Source of the DNA: Pachypanchax playfairii
Lineage: Eukaryota > Chordata > Actinopteri > Cyprinodontiformes > Aplocheilidae
DNA length: 64,000 nt
NCBI GenBank assembly: GCA_006937955.1
Contig: SSNP01000384.1
Span: forward strand, 127,829-191,828
Direction: 5' to 3'
Below are positions 22,313-32,835 of the stretch, piece by piece. A model generated the notes under the pieces. It made no database searches, was not told the DNA's origin, and saw nothing but the letters and a program-made list of their open reading frames with translations. Numbering within the stretch: the first letter of the stretch is position 1; the number at the start of each line of letters is the position of its first letter. Made by a program: the position numbers and the translations under genes.

Positions 22313-22756
22313 TTCAGAATAAACTTATTGAAAGAAATACTTCTCATAATTCCTTGTTTACTTTTTATTTCCCTTGTTTTTTATAGTAAATGGATTGTTT
22401 ATGAACAAGAAAATGAACTTTATATAATTAAAGTTGTTTAATGACTTGTAGTAAATATTTACAATACAAAACTCAATAATGTACAGAAATAAAATTATTT
22501 ACAGAATGCAAGACAACATTTTAATAAGTAATTGCAAAATAAACACTCCATTTTCACTGCTTTTGTTTAGCGTTGTCACGGTTGCTAGGCGACCGGACAT
22601 GCGCAGAGGGTAAGGGCGAGAACAGAAAGAAGGGTAGAAGCGTCCAAATTCACAAGACGCCAACTTCTGCTTTTTGCGCTCTTGAAGGAACCGTCCTCTT
22701 TAGACTGGGTAGGAGGGACTTTCAGCAGTATGCATACCCTGAATTTGGACACAGCC

Positions 22757-23061
22757 GCTATGAGAACTCTTCAAGGACATGACTGCAGTCAGTGTAGTGA
22801 AATGTGTGTGAGAGGTTATACGTCTCTTGGACAACACGGTCTTTTGGCGCCAGGTGGGCAGGGGAAGGATGGGGGCTGTGTGTGTGTCGGTGCTGGGTGC
22901 TCCAGGGGATTTGAGTGTATTTGGCCTTGAGGCCAGCTGAAATATAAGAGACATTAGGGCAGAGCTGAAGAATTCCAACAGTTTCTTTATGTCCTTATGG
23001 TCACCTTTTAGTGGAAAAGTCAGAAACAGCCAAATTAGATCTAGATTGCATAGTACAACAG

Positions 23062-23063
<2 letters not shown>
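22757..23063. other. Intron sequence, no gene recognised
   Basis: Only short frames are present, and none matches a known protein. Confidence 0.4.
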
Positions 23064-23129
<66 letters not shown>

Positions 23130-23130
23130 C
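23064..23130. repeat. (CAAT)n microsatellite
   Basis: About 16 copies of the tetranucleotide AATC. Any reading frame through it gives a meaningless NQSI repeat. Confidence 0.95.
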
Positions 23131-23381
23131 CAACCAACCACTCCGAGCCGAAACTGCAACTTCTCCAAGGTGGTGCCAATCCTTCCAGTGAGATCCAGCA
23201 GCGCACCCAGTTTGCGGTTCAGCTCCAGAACCCCATCAGCCATAACACAGAGACACAGACACAAAGCAGGCAGGATGGAGGGGGATTAGATAAGGGAGCA
23301 CCTGGGGAAAGCGTGTGTTCTCACAGAGAAGCAGAACAGAATAGAACATTCGTTATCAGCCTGAGCCCTTTCCATGGAGAT

Positions 23382-23614
23382 GGTAAATGCCCTGTATTTG
23401 TATAGTGCTTTTGTAGTCATTCAGACCACTGAAAGCGCTTTAACATTAGAAGTTTTACATTCATCCATTCACACAACCCGATATGCAAACTGGCTACATG
23501 GGGTTCAGTGTCATGCCCAAGGACACTTCAACATGTGGTGGTAGAAGCCTGGATCTATCCACCAACCTTCTGATTGGAAGACAACCACTCTACCCACTGA
23601 GCCACAGCCACCCC
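23382..23614 (-). mobile_element. tRNA-derived SINE, second copy
   Basis: It matches the SINE at 7785-8069 in reverse (GGTAAATGCCCTGTATTTGTATAG at the tail end; CCACTGAGCCACAGCCACC at the head end). It lacks part of the middle of the other copy. No clear target-site duplication was seen. Confidence 0.8.
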
Positions 23615-23879
23615 AAAGAGGCCCAAAGAGGCAGAGTCATCGGCTGATAGCTGTTGCTGGAGTCTCTATAATACAGTTGTTTAGCACTTCTCACCTCTCT
23701 GCTAAATCCCTATTTTGCCACTCTGAAACTGTCTCTGTCTCCACTCCTAAAAGCAGATTCTTTTTCAGACCTCAGCTGTCCAGGGTTTGTCATTATTGTA
23801 ACTAACCCTAGTGCATGATTGTTAACAGCTGTTCTTGCAGAAGCTGATGTAAGATGTTACAACATCTGTGAACTCATCG

Positions 23880-24640
23880 AGGCAGTTGGTAGCAGACCTG
23901 AAAATATCTCAGTCGGCGTTGTCTAAGCATGTCTGCAGATCCTCCACAGTCTCACTGGTCCACTTCTTTGATGTCCTCACAACAGGCTTGTAGAGTTTTA
24001 ATTTGTACCTGCATGCAGGAATCGGATAGGTCATCACATGATCTAAGAGACCCAGTGCAGCGCAATGGACCGCATGATAAGCTCTGCTGACTATGGTGTA
24101 GCAGTGATCCAAAGTGTTCTCCTCTCTGGTGGGACATTTAATAAATTGGTAGTAATTAGAAAGTTCATGACTAAGATTTAACATGTTTAAGTCACCAAGG
24201 ACAATAACTAAGGAGTCCGGGAATGTCCACTCTACACACAATATCTGGTTGGTGAGTGTGCATTGCGCCTGGTGCGTTAGGGTTAGGGTGGATGTAAACA
24301 CTGACCAGGATGAATGAAGCAAACTCATGGGGGAATTAAATGGTTTACAGTTGATGAAGAAAGTTTCCAGAGAGGGAGTGCAGTGCAGTTGAATCACTGT
24401 CATGTTGTTACACCAGCTACTGTTGATATAGAAACAGATTCCTCCACCCTTCATCTTGCCAGAGAGCTCCGCATCGCAGTCTGCTCTGAGCAGCTGGAAG
24501 CCTGCCAGATGTAGTGCGGCATCCGTTGTAGATTCACTCAGCCACATCTCCGTGAAGCACAGAACAGATGATGTAGAGAAGTCTCTGTTCTTTCTCACCA
24601 GTAGCTGGTTTGCTGCACAATGAACACAGATTAGATAGTA
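23880..24640 (-). pseudogene. LINE endonuclease fragment (Rex1/L2-like)
   Basis: A 229-codon minus frame (23,909-24,598) resembles an APE-type endonuclease: CFTEMWLSEST, GGGICFYINSSWC, VIVLGDLNMLNL (normally GDFN), TLDHCYT and a GLLDHVMTY (degenerate SDH-like) block, then VVRTSKKWTSETVEDLQ at the RT junction. The endonuclease would nick target DNA. The RT part is absent and the key motifs are altered, so it is a dead fragment. Confidence 0.75.
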
Positions 24641-25646
24641 AAATCACCATAGAGTGCTTATTATAAACTTTCCCAAAAAATCTGCATCATTCTCAAAATA
24701 TTTTCAGGGTGAATTAGACCCAAGATTAACTCATTCAGTGCCACTTTCAGATTTCTATCCCCCTCAGCATGGGCGTCGCACCCGTGGGGGATGTGGGTGT
24801 TTTAACACCCACACTTTTCCCGGTGAGAGGGTTCAACTCTCACACTTTTTCTGCAGTTTTGCTCAAACGCCTTAATTCTGTCGCTTCTCCACATTTCTCT
24901 GACCGCTCTGTGTCTGCCGCTTGGTGCAGCAGATGCCTCCTCGCCCCTCCCTCTCAAACATGACACCGCCTTTGAGTGTGACCGGCTGATGATTGGCTGT
25001 TCTGCCTGAAGTCCCTTCTCTCTTGGTGTGTTAGATTTATCAGTCAGCTCGTGCTGGTGAGGCGGGAACATATGATTACTTACATTGCTTACATCTCCCT
25101 TTTCCAGGTACTTTAAATAAGCGTTTTTACTTTTAAGGTTTCTAAATAAGCTTGATATTAGTTTTGTCTTATTTTCTGTGTTCTGAGTGTTTATAAACTT
25201 TTCTAGTATTACACATTTAAATAGGAAGCTTTTAATAACTTGTATGTTATACCTTCTGTCATTGTATTCATCATTTTTATTGTTGACAAGCAAACCACAT
25301 CCATCCCTTACACTTTCGAAAAACTTTGCTTTGCCATTGCCCCTCAGTGCCAGTTATTGAGCATTTTTACTGATTTTTGAAGGCCCACAGAATATTTTGT
25401 CCTATCACTATGTGAATTCTGAAACCACCATCAGAAAGATTATTCTTTTTTCTTTCAGCAGCAAAAAAAATATTTTTCTGTTCTTTAGTAATCTGCAGTA
25501 GAAAAGAGAAACTTTCATCAAAATTCACCTGTTTCAGGACAAACAGTGGAGATAAAAAACTTTTTGTGTGAAGAGGTTTTACAAGCAGATTAGTGACTTT
25601 GATGTAAATATTTCATGTTTCAATGATTCATGCAACATCTGAACTA

Positions 25647-26867
25647 CACTCACCGGCCACTTTATTAGGTACACCATGCTAGTAACGGGTTGGACCCCCT
25701 TTTGCCTTCAGAACTGCCTCAATTCTTGGTGGCATAGATTCAACAAGGTGCTGGAAGCATTCCTCAGAGAGTTTGGTCCATATTGACATGATGGCATCAC
25801 ACAGTTGGCGCAGATTTGTCGGCTGCACATCCATGATGCGAATCTCCCGTTCCACCACATCCCAAAGATGCTCTATTGGATTGAGATCTGGTGACTGTGG
25901 AGGCCATTTGAGTACAGTGAACTCATTGTCATGTTCAAGAAACCAGTCCGAGATGATTCCAGCTTTATGACATGGCGCATTATCCTGCTGAAAGTAGCCA
26001 TCAGAAGTTGGGTACATTGTGGTCATAAAGGGATGGACATGGTCAGCAACAATACTCAGGTAGGCTGTGGCGTTGTAACGATGCTCAATTGGTACCAAGG
26101 GGCCCAAAGAGTGCCAAGAAAATATTCCCCACACCATTACACCACCACCACCAGCCTGAACCGTTGATACAAGGCAGGATGGATCCATGCTTTCATGTTG
26201 TTGATGCCAAATTCTGACCCTACCATCCGAATGTCGCAGCAGAAATTGAGACTCATCAGACCAGGCAACGTTTTTCCAATCTTCTATTGTCCAATTTCGA
26301 TGAGCTTGTGCAAATTGTAGCCTCAGTTTCCTGTTCTTAGCTGAAAGGAGTGGCACCCGGCGTGGTCTTCTGCTGCTGTAGCCCATCTGCCTCAAAGTTG
26401 GACGTACTGTGCGTTCAGAGATGCTCTTCTGCCTACCTTGGTTGTAACGAGTGGTTATTTGAGTCACTGTTGCCTTTCTATCAGCTCGAACCAGTCTGGC
26501 CATTCTCCTCTGACCTCTGGCATCAACAAGGCATTTCCGCCCACAGAACTGCCGCTCACTGGATATTTTTTCTTTTTCGGACCATTCTCTGTAAACCCCA
26601 GAGATGGTTGTGCGTGAAAATCCCAGTAGATCAGCAGTTTCTGAAATACTCAGACCAGCCATTCTGGCACCAACAACCATGCCACGTTCAAAGTCACTCA
26701 AATCACCTTTCTTCCCCATACTGATGCTCGGTTTGAACTGCAGGAGATTGTCTTGACCATGTGTACATGCCTAAATGCACTGAGTTGCCGCCATGTGATT
26801 GGCTGATTAGAAATGAAGTGTTAACGAGCAGTTGGACAGGTGTACCTAATAAAGTGGCCGGTGAGTG
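25647..26867 (-). mobile_element. Tc1/mariner transposon, apparently complete
   Basis: The inverted ends CACTCACCGGCCACTTTATT and their reverse complement at 26,839-26,867 are near perfect over about 29 bp. TA flanks both sides (25,645-25,646; 26,868-26,869). Length is 1221 bp. It encodes one open transposase (25,679-26,719). It sits inside the piggyBac-like element. Confidence 0.93.
25679..26719 (-). CDS. Tc1 transposase, DD34E, intact open frame
   Basis: 346 codons from ATG to stop, the usual length. Residues 1-120 hold the paired HTH DNA-binding region (LSDFERGMVVGARMAGLSIS; SFSRTTISGVYREW-like second helix), which binds the inverted ends. The catalytic triad is seen in VAWSDESQFLL, YFQQDNAPCHKA and PDLNPIEHLWDVVE. 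GGGGVMVWGIF is the glycine-rich block common to the family. It performs cut-and-paste transposition at TA. Nothing in the frame is broken, so activity is possible, though not shown. The start is fixed by the MGKKGDLSDFER N-terminus, typical of the family. Confidence 0.93.
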   Translation of the reverse strand: MGKKGDLSDFERGMVVGARMAGLSISETADLLGFSRTTISGVYREWSEKEKISSERQFCGRKCLVDARGQRRMARLVRADRKATVTQITTRYNQGRQKSISERTVRPTLRQMGYSSRRPRRVPLLSAKNRKLRLQFAQAHRNWTIEDWKNVAWSDESQFLLRHSDGRVRIWHQQHESMDPSCLVSTVQAGGGGVMVWGIFSWHSLGPLVPIEHRYNATAYLSIVADHVHPFMTTMYPTSDGYFQQDNAPCHKAGIISDWFLEHDNEFTVLKWPPQSPDLNPIEHLWDVVEREIRIMDVQPTNLRQLCDAIMSIWTKLSEECFQHLVESMPPRIEAVLKAKGGPTRY

Positions 26868-27051
26868 TATGTTTTACTACTATGAAACTAAAAAAATGAC
26901 AATAAAAAAGTATTTTTGATAGTTTATTTTATGTATAAAAATACAAATTTATAGACAATTTTAACATTTGGAATAAATGTAAGAAAAAAGTTACAGATCT
27001 ATGAACTACGTATTCTATGTGTGTACTTGTGTCCACGCATGTGCACACGTG

Positions 27052-27090
27052 AGTGAGTGAGCGAGCGAGCGAGCGAGCAAGCGAGCGAGC

Positions 27091-27124
<34 letters not shown>

Positions 27125-27147
27125 TCCAGCCAGCCCGCCCGCCCGCC
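27052..27147. repeat. Tetranucleotide microsatellite (GAGC/CAGC)n
   Basis: It has GAGT/GAGC repeats, then CAGC repeats, then CCCG repeats. It lies inside the piggyBac-like element. Confidence 0.9.
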
Positions 27148-28650
27148 CCCCTGGCCATCAGTCCATCTATCAGCACTTCTTGTGTGTTGTATGCAATGAA
27201 AGATTCTCTATTATGGTCTCTGCTGCCTGCAGAAGATCCTTACGGGAGATACTGGTCGGATGAATCCAGCTCAGGTTCACTAGAAAAAGTGTCACGTTGG
27301 GCTGAAGACATGACAAGCCCGACATGAGGAGCGGGACCGCACAGCGTTCGGCACAATATTCGGTCCCAGTAGATCAGACTCTGGCGCTGGGGGGATTTTA
27401 GTCATGTAATCAACTCCACCACCTTCTCAATTCCATATATTCTAAACTTTGTTGGAAAAACTCTGAACAAAGTATCGCTTCTCAGCTGCTCCAGAGAGTC
27501 TCATTCTTCATTCCGCCATGATCGTCTCTCTCATTCTGAACACCTGGCTCCTCCCCCGCTTGACATGCCTTTATAATGGGGTAAGTAAGGAAGATCTCAC
27601 CCAGAGAAGTGCACCACCACCCCCTCCACAGGACTAAGTACAACATGTAACAAGTTCATGTTCAGTGAGCAGCTGCCCCAGAATGCTTAGCGGGATTTAA
27701 GCTGTAGAGACATCAAGACGTCAATGGCACTGAGCGTTCAGATTCAGTTTGACGTCTATAGACATCAATAGCACTGAATGACTTAATGGCCTGGTACTGA
27801 CATTTGGTTTGTATAACATGTTTGGGCTTTATCATGCAAACAACAGGGTCTGAAGATTTTTTTGTCATAATCTTTAAATAGTTCAATATATTTAACACAA
27901 AACACTGAAGAATAATTTAACATTTATTGTTATTTTCTTCCTACGTATTAAGGCATGCAGGCTTTTTGAACAAAATATTTACACTTTCAAGCAGAGAAGC
28001 TGTGACATAATAATTATTATAATGTGTCACAATATCACTGTTATAAATAACCTTCAGTTTACATACATCACATTTTCGAAAATGACGAGCTGGATCAAAA
28101 ACCGTGCCACCTTCAACACAATACTCGTTCCCGGTAGATCCGGTAGACACGCTGGTGGGATTTTATCCATGTAATAATCTCCACCCCCTTCTCAATTCCA
28201 TCAATTCTATACTAGTTTGTAATAACAACGAGATCGCTTCCCAGCCGTTTCACAGGCTCTGAAACTGCCTTCCGTATTCACCATCTGTCTCATTGTGAGT
28301 GCCTTGCTCCTCCCCCACTGGGTGATCTCACCCAGAGAAGTGCACCACTGACCTCTCATGGATCATTTGACTAAATACAGCCTGCAATGAGTTCAAATTC
28401 AGCGAGCAGCTGCCCCAGAATGCTTTGCGGGATTTAAGCCAATAAAAGCTGTAGAGACGTCAAGACATCAATGGCACTGAGCGTTCGGATTCATTTTGAC
28501 GTCTATAGACGTCATTGGCACTGAATGAGCTAATTAGTGTATACAGGTTTAAACATCTCTTTACTTTCTGATTGTTGAAAATAATTTTAACTCTAGCTAT
28601 TCTCACAATTCTGTCCTGACTTAACTGTTTGCTCTTGACTTTGTTTCCAG

Positions 28651-29891
28651 CTGTAGATCAACTGTCTGATCTAATAATGTCACAAGGGAGCAGTGATGGA
28701 GCCATCGGACTGACTGAAGCCAAATATATTCAGCAGATAAAGCCTGACAAAGAAACACATTCAAACTCTGGGAAACCCAATAATACAAATATTAAAAAAT
28801 GTGACTTTCAAATACCCATCACAACAACTGATGATCTTTCTTCAGAATCAAGCATCTCTTGTGTAACTACAAACATCCAATCTCCTGTTAAAACTCTTTC
28901 TGATGAGCATATATGCTCCTGTTCAACTCAATATACTGGAGCTCTGTCAAATGCAGTTGGCAGGTGTGTTCAGTCCTGTCCCCAGGATGTTAGAAATGTA
29001 AAAAATTCAGGAAATGGTGATAGTTCTCAAAATATGTATCCAACAAAACCTGAAGATGAATCAAAAACTCTCTTTACTGCTGAAAGGAGTCTAAAGACCT
29101 ACAAGATGTCTAATGCTTGTCTTGGTGAGCTTACTTTGGAGCATAACAAGGTGAAGATTTGTTCCTGTGATTTCCAGCAACTGGTTGCTAGCAGACAGTC
29201 TAATTTAAACTGCACCCTCCATGGCTCTTCTCATTATCAGCATGTCAGCAATCAAGTTAAAAAGATCTTTGTTGTGTCATCAGAGGCTTCTTCTAAAGTC
29301 ACGCTGACAAACAATGAGAACCCTTCCTCTAATGACTCACTAATTCAGTCATCCAACAAGTTGGGACCTGTATCAGTTGGAGATGGCCTCATTCACTGCA
29401 CCAGAGTAAATACATGTCAAATATCCAACCATAGAAGCATAAGCATTCACATGCCTCTCCCTGAAACAGATGCTAGAATCACTCAGGAAGCTACCGCTAA
29501 TTTTTGTACAGATGCATCAAGGACCTCAGATCTATGTATACCTTCAGATGTACAAATCTTTTCAAGGGATTGCAAGACCTCTGTATCAAACATTGGATTA
29601 GGTGCTTCAACATCAGAAATTAACAAACGAGTCTTTGAGTGTAACACTAATTTGAACTCTAAAGTCTTTCTTAAGAAAGGCTCAGGCCTAAAACTACTCA
29701 ATTCCAACTCTCCTGTTAGGGGTAGTAAACTGAAAGTTCAGCTTGAAAGTTGTCCTCCAGAACTAAAGGTCTTAAGTGTTAAAAGTAGTAGCAAACCACT
29801 GGGGAAATCTCAACAAAAAATATCCCAGAGTCAATGTCCGGTGTCTTCAGACACAAATGAGGATTTGGTACAATTTACAAACCAGTTTTAA
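28651..29891 (+). CDS. Large serine-rich exon of the host PDZ gene; frame ends in a premature-looking stop
   Basis: The acceptor is TTGTTTCCAG. The first two bases complete the codon left open by the exon ending at 15,610, so the 13 kb intron splices in frame. About 413 codons stay open, rich in S, T, N and K (for example VKTLSDEHICSCSTQ, KIFVVSSEASSKVTL), probably disordered, with many cysteines. The stop at 29,889-29,891 is followed within 20 bp by coding-like sequence in other frames. That sequence continues past two transposon insertions, so this stop looks like a frameshift consequence rather than the natural end. No named family was recognised. Confidence 0.7.
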
Positions 29892-29942
29892 CCAATGGCA
29901 ATTATGTATAGATTTTTACATTCGGCAAACCAGTTCAACATA

Positions 29943-31033
29943 CACTATATTTCAGCATGGAACTGTCATAGGATGCCACCTGTGCAACAAATCCAGTCGT
30001 GAAATTTCCTCGCTCCTAAATATTCCACAGTCAACTGTCAGCTCTATTATAACAAAATGGAAGCATTTTGGAACAACAGCAACTCAGCCACAAAGTGGTA
30101 GGCCAAAGTGACAGAGAGGGGTCAGCGGATGCTGAAGCGCATAGTGCAAAGAGGTCGCCGACTTTCTGCACAGTCAATTGCTACAGAGCTACAAACTTCA
30201 TGTGACCTTCAGATTAGCCCAAGTACAGTACGCAGAGAGCTTCATGGAATGGGTTTCCATGGCCGAGCAGCTGCAGCCAAGCCACACATCACCAAGTGTA
30301 ATGCAAAGTGTCGGATGCAATGGTGTAAAGCACGCCGCCACTGGCCTCTAGAGCAGTGGAGACGCGTTCTCTGGAGTGATGAATCACTCTTTTCCATTTG
30401 GCAATCTGATGGACGAGTCTGGGTTTGGAGGTTGCCAGGAGAACGGTACATTTCAGACTGCATTGTGCCGGCTGTGAAATTTGGTGGAGGAGGAATTATG
30501 GTATGGGGTTGCTTTTCAGGAGCTGGGCTTGGCCCCTTAGTTCCAGTGAAAGGAACTTTGAATGCTTCAGGATACCAAAGCATTTTGGACAAATCCATGC
30601 TTCCAACCTTGTGGGAACAGTTTGGAGCGGGTTCCTTTCTCTTCCAACATGACTGTGCACCAGTGCACAAAGCAAGGTCCATAAAGACATGGATGACAGA
30701 GTCTGGTGTGGATGAACTTTACTGGCCTGCACAGAGTCCTGACCGGACCCCGATAGAACACCTTTGGGATGAATTGGAGCGGAGACTGAGAGCCAGGCCT
30801 TCTCAACCAACATCAGTGTGTGACCCCACCAATGCACTTTTGGAAGAATGGTCAAAAATTCCTAGAAACACTCTCCTCAACCTTGTGGACAGCCTTCCCA
30901 GAAGAGTTGAACCTGTAATAGCTGCAAAAGGTGGACCGACATCATATTGAACTCTATGGGTTAGGAATGGGATGGCACTTCAGTTCATAGTATAAATAAA
31001 GGCAGGTGAGCGAATAATTTTGGTAATATAGTG
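29943..31033 (+). mobile_element. Tc1/mariner transposon with 5' internal deletion, inserted in the host exon
   Basis: The right end reads GAATAATTTTGGTAATATAGTG. The left end keeps only CACTATAT before jumping into transposase sequence. TA flanks both sides (29,941-29,942; 31,034-31,035). Length is 1091 bp; most of the left inverted repeat and the transposase start are deleted. Confidence 0.88.
29951..30950 (+). pseudogene. Tc1 transposase, N-terminally truncated and frameshifted
   Basis: The first frame (to 30,111) carries the HTH region (NKSSREISSLLNIPQSTVSS) and hits a stop at GGCCAAAGTGA. The second frame (30,108-30,950) carries the rest, with VLWSDESLFSI, FQHDCAPVHKA and PDRTPIEHLWDELE. 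The triad is present but the third block reads PDRTP where PDLNP is usual. The missing start and one-base shift make it inactive. Confidence 0.88.
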
Positions 31034-31064
31034 TACGTAAAAAGCTCTGATGGATTGCCTAGAG

Positions 31065-31395
31065 CAGGGGTGCCTAACAGGCCTCAAGGGTCACTATCCT
31101 GCATATTTTAGATGTTCCCCTGCTTCAACACACCCGATTCCTATTTGCAACAAGCAACAATCAGTAAGTCCTGCAGAATCATGTTAACGACTTGCTCATC
31201 TGCAGCAGGTGTGCTGCATATTTTAGATGTTCCCCTGCTTCAACACACCCGATTCCTATTTGCAACAAGCAACAATCAGTAAGTCATGCAGAATCGTGTT
31301 AATGACTTGCTCATCTGCAGCAGGTGTGTTGAAGCAGGGAAACATCTAAAACATGCAGGATAGTGGCCCTCAATACCTAGAGTTGTGTACCCCTG
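31065..31395. mobile_element. hAT-type MITE inserted in the host exon
   Basis: The ends are CAGGGGTGCCTAAC and, reversed, CAGGGGTACACAAC. A perfect 8-bp duplication GCCTAGAG flanks it (31,057-31,064; 31,396-31,403), the hAT length. Inside, a segment of about 115 bp is tandemly duplicated (31,101 and 31,216 onward), and the second unit pairs with an inverted stretch near 31,327-31,365. No coding capacity. Confidence 0.88.
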
Positions 31396-31694
31396 GCCTA
31401 GAGGAAGTAAGAGAATGCGAATAGCAAGAGAGGATGGGCATTCAAGTGGCATTTTACAAAATGTAGCACCGACTGTGGATGACAATAACCCTGATCCTAA
31501 CCCTTTAGGTTCCAAGCAGTTCTACAGCCAAATCACAATAAGCACATCCCCTGTTACACACAGAACATACAACTTCAGTTGTCTTCATCATCTGGTGCCT
31601 TATCACCAGTTTTTAAATGCAGTGAAGAAACATATCCAACATCCATTGTCAAAGCTTTCCCCCACCATTTCTACTACTGAATAAATGAAAGGTA

Positions 31695-31738
31695 AGGACG
31701 ATAAATAAATAAAATAAAATAATAAAATAAAATAATTT
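31695..31738. repeat. (AAATA)n-rich simple repeat
   Basis: An AATAAATAAAATAAAATAATAAAA stretch lies between two coding-like pieces of the host exon. It could be a decayed short insert or a tiny intron, as GTAAGG precedes it and TTTGCAAG follows, but it is too short for a normal fish intron. Confidence 0.7.
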
Positions 31739-32105
31739 GCAAGCTTGGCTAATGTTGACCAAAGCTGTGGCTAAAAGCAGTGATGTTCCTTCTTATGCTC
31801 TAGTATATACAGCACCATTTAACCAAAGGATTGCAGGTTACATTGACTTGGTTAAACCCATAGACTGGAAACTAGCCAGGAGCCAGGAAACTAATAGCAG
31901 CTCTAAAAAAACACTATCGAAATGCAGCTCCATCTTACTCACAGCTCATAAGTAAATGTGCTGACACTAAAGATAACAATTCCTGGGTAGTACCACACTA
32001 CAGACCCCTCCAGTGCTGCACAGAAAACATGGCAGACTTCCCAATAGAAAGTTACAGCAGCTTAAGGCTTTTACTTTGCCCAAATTAGAAAAACTATTGT
32101 CATGA

Positions 32106-32396
32106 GAGACGAGAAAGAGGAAACAAGGGACACACCTTGGTCAACCAAATGTAATATAAAAAATAAAAAAATTCCCCTCTCGCCACTGGGCGGTGTTTTT
32201 CCTGTTCCAAGCTCGGGTCCTCTACCAGAGGCCTGGGAGTTTGAGGGTCCTGCACAGTATTTTTGCTGTTCCAAGTACTGCACTTTTCTGGACTGAGATG
32301 TCTGAGGTTCTTCTAGGGATCTGTTGGAGCCATTCCTCCAGTTTGGGGGTTACTGCCCCAAGTGCTCCGATTACCACGGGTACTATTGTCACCTTC
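32106..32396 (-). pseudogene. Rex6/R4-like LINE (RLE type), C-terminal end
   Basis: The minus strand reads TIVPVVIGALGAVTPKLEEW and then QKSAVLGTAKILCRTLKLPG, the last part of the polyprotein of RLE-type fish LINEs. It is the continuation of 33,579-34,003, from which it was split by the LINE at 32,402-33,573. A stop after LPGLW is probably the natural end. Confidence 0.75.
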
Positions 32397-32835
32397 ATCT
32401 TGTATATTCCAGAATAGCGCTACAACTGGTGGCAGCTTGTTGGAGTAGCTCTGTGACTTTGCTAGCACTTGCTAGCATTTTTTTTTGTTCTTTTTGAGTA
32501 TTTCTTGCTAGTTTTTTCTTCTGGAAATATTTTCTAAATACTTTCCTTCTGATTTGGGTGCTGTGCTGATTGAGTTTTTTGCTTGATTTGTCACTTTTTG
32601 CCACTTGTTATGATGCGTAACCATGGCAACAAGAGACTTGTTTACAAGAAAGAGCAGCTAACTGACATTTCTAAGGCTGAAATAATCCTCAAATTGAAAC
32701 TCTGGATCCTTGATGAGCTCAAAAGAAGAAGACATGGATGCAGAGCAGGAGCAAAGTGAAGAGAGAGAAAGAGAAAGTTTAAACCTTCACTTCCATCAGT
32801 CATATTGATGAATATGAGATCTCTTTGCTAACAAA

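Larger units (their letters stand above)
20416..22756. mobile_element. TIR DNA transposon (class uncertain) holding a nested LINE
   Basis: The left end GGCTGTGTCCAAATTCAGGG at 20,416 is repeated as a reverse complement ending at 22,756. Inside, both flanks (20,436-20,640 and 22,565-22,730) keep rough inverted similarity. A LINE fills the middle. I cannot see a clear target-site duplication. Such GGCTGTGTCC ends occur in fish MITEs, but I do not assign a superfamily. Confidence 0.65.
24727..28535. mobile_element. piggyBac-like element with a doubled right end, Tc1 inside
   Basis: The left end is TTAACTCATTCAGTGCCA. The reverse of that end appears twice on the right: CACTGAATGACTTAA (about 27,771-27,785) and GGCACTGAATGAGCTAA (about 28,519-28,535). 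A TTAA junction is the piggyBac hallmark. It is clean on the left and at the inner right end and reads CTAA at the outer one. Each right end carries a roughly 0.45 kb segment with a GACGTCTATAGACGTC-like hairpin, so the right end is a direct duplication. No transposase is recognised. Without the Tc1 insert it is about 2.6 kb. Confidence 0.6.
29892..32088 (+). pseudogene. Disrupted continuation of the host exon (two transposons, frameshifts)
   Basis: After removal of the Tc1 (29,943-31,033) and hAT MITE (31,065-31,395), the flanks join into one frame with TSSTYVKSSDGLPRGSKRMR and SSGILQNVAPTVDDNNPDPN. Coding-like text then shifts frame near 31,565 (QLQLSSSSGALSPVFKCSEE), meets an AT-rich (AATAAA)n stretch (31,695-31,735), and resumes at 31,740 (PSYALVYTAPFNQRIAGYID). 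It shifts again at an A7 run near 31,907 (APSYSQLISKCADTKDNNSW) and ends at a stop at 32,086-32,088. I infer a dead C-terminus. Homopolymer sequencing errors could explain the shifts but not the insertions. Confidence 0.55.

Noticed and set aside
22989..23405. 138-codon open frame on the + strand
   Set aside because: It is mainly the (CAAT)n microsatellite read as NQSI repeats, with no protein-like part.
27057..27263. 68-codon frame rich in Ala/Ser/Pro
   Set aside because: It is a translation of a tetranucleotide microsatellite.
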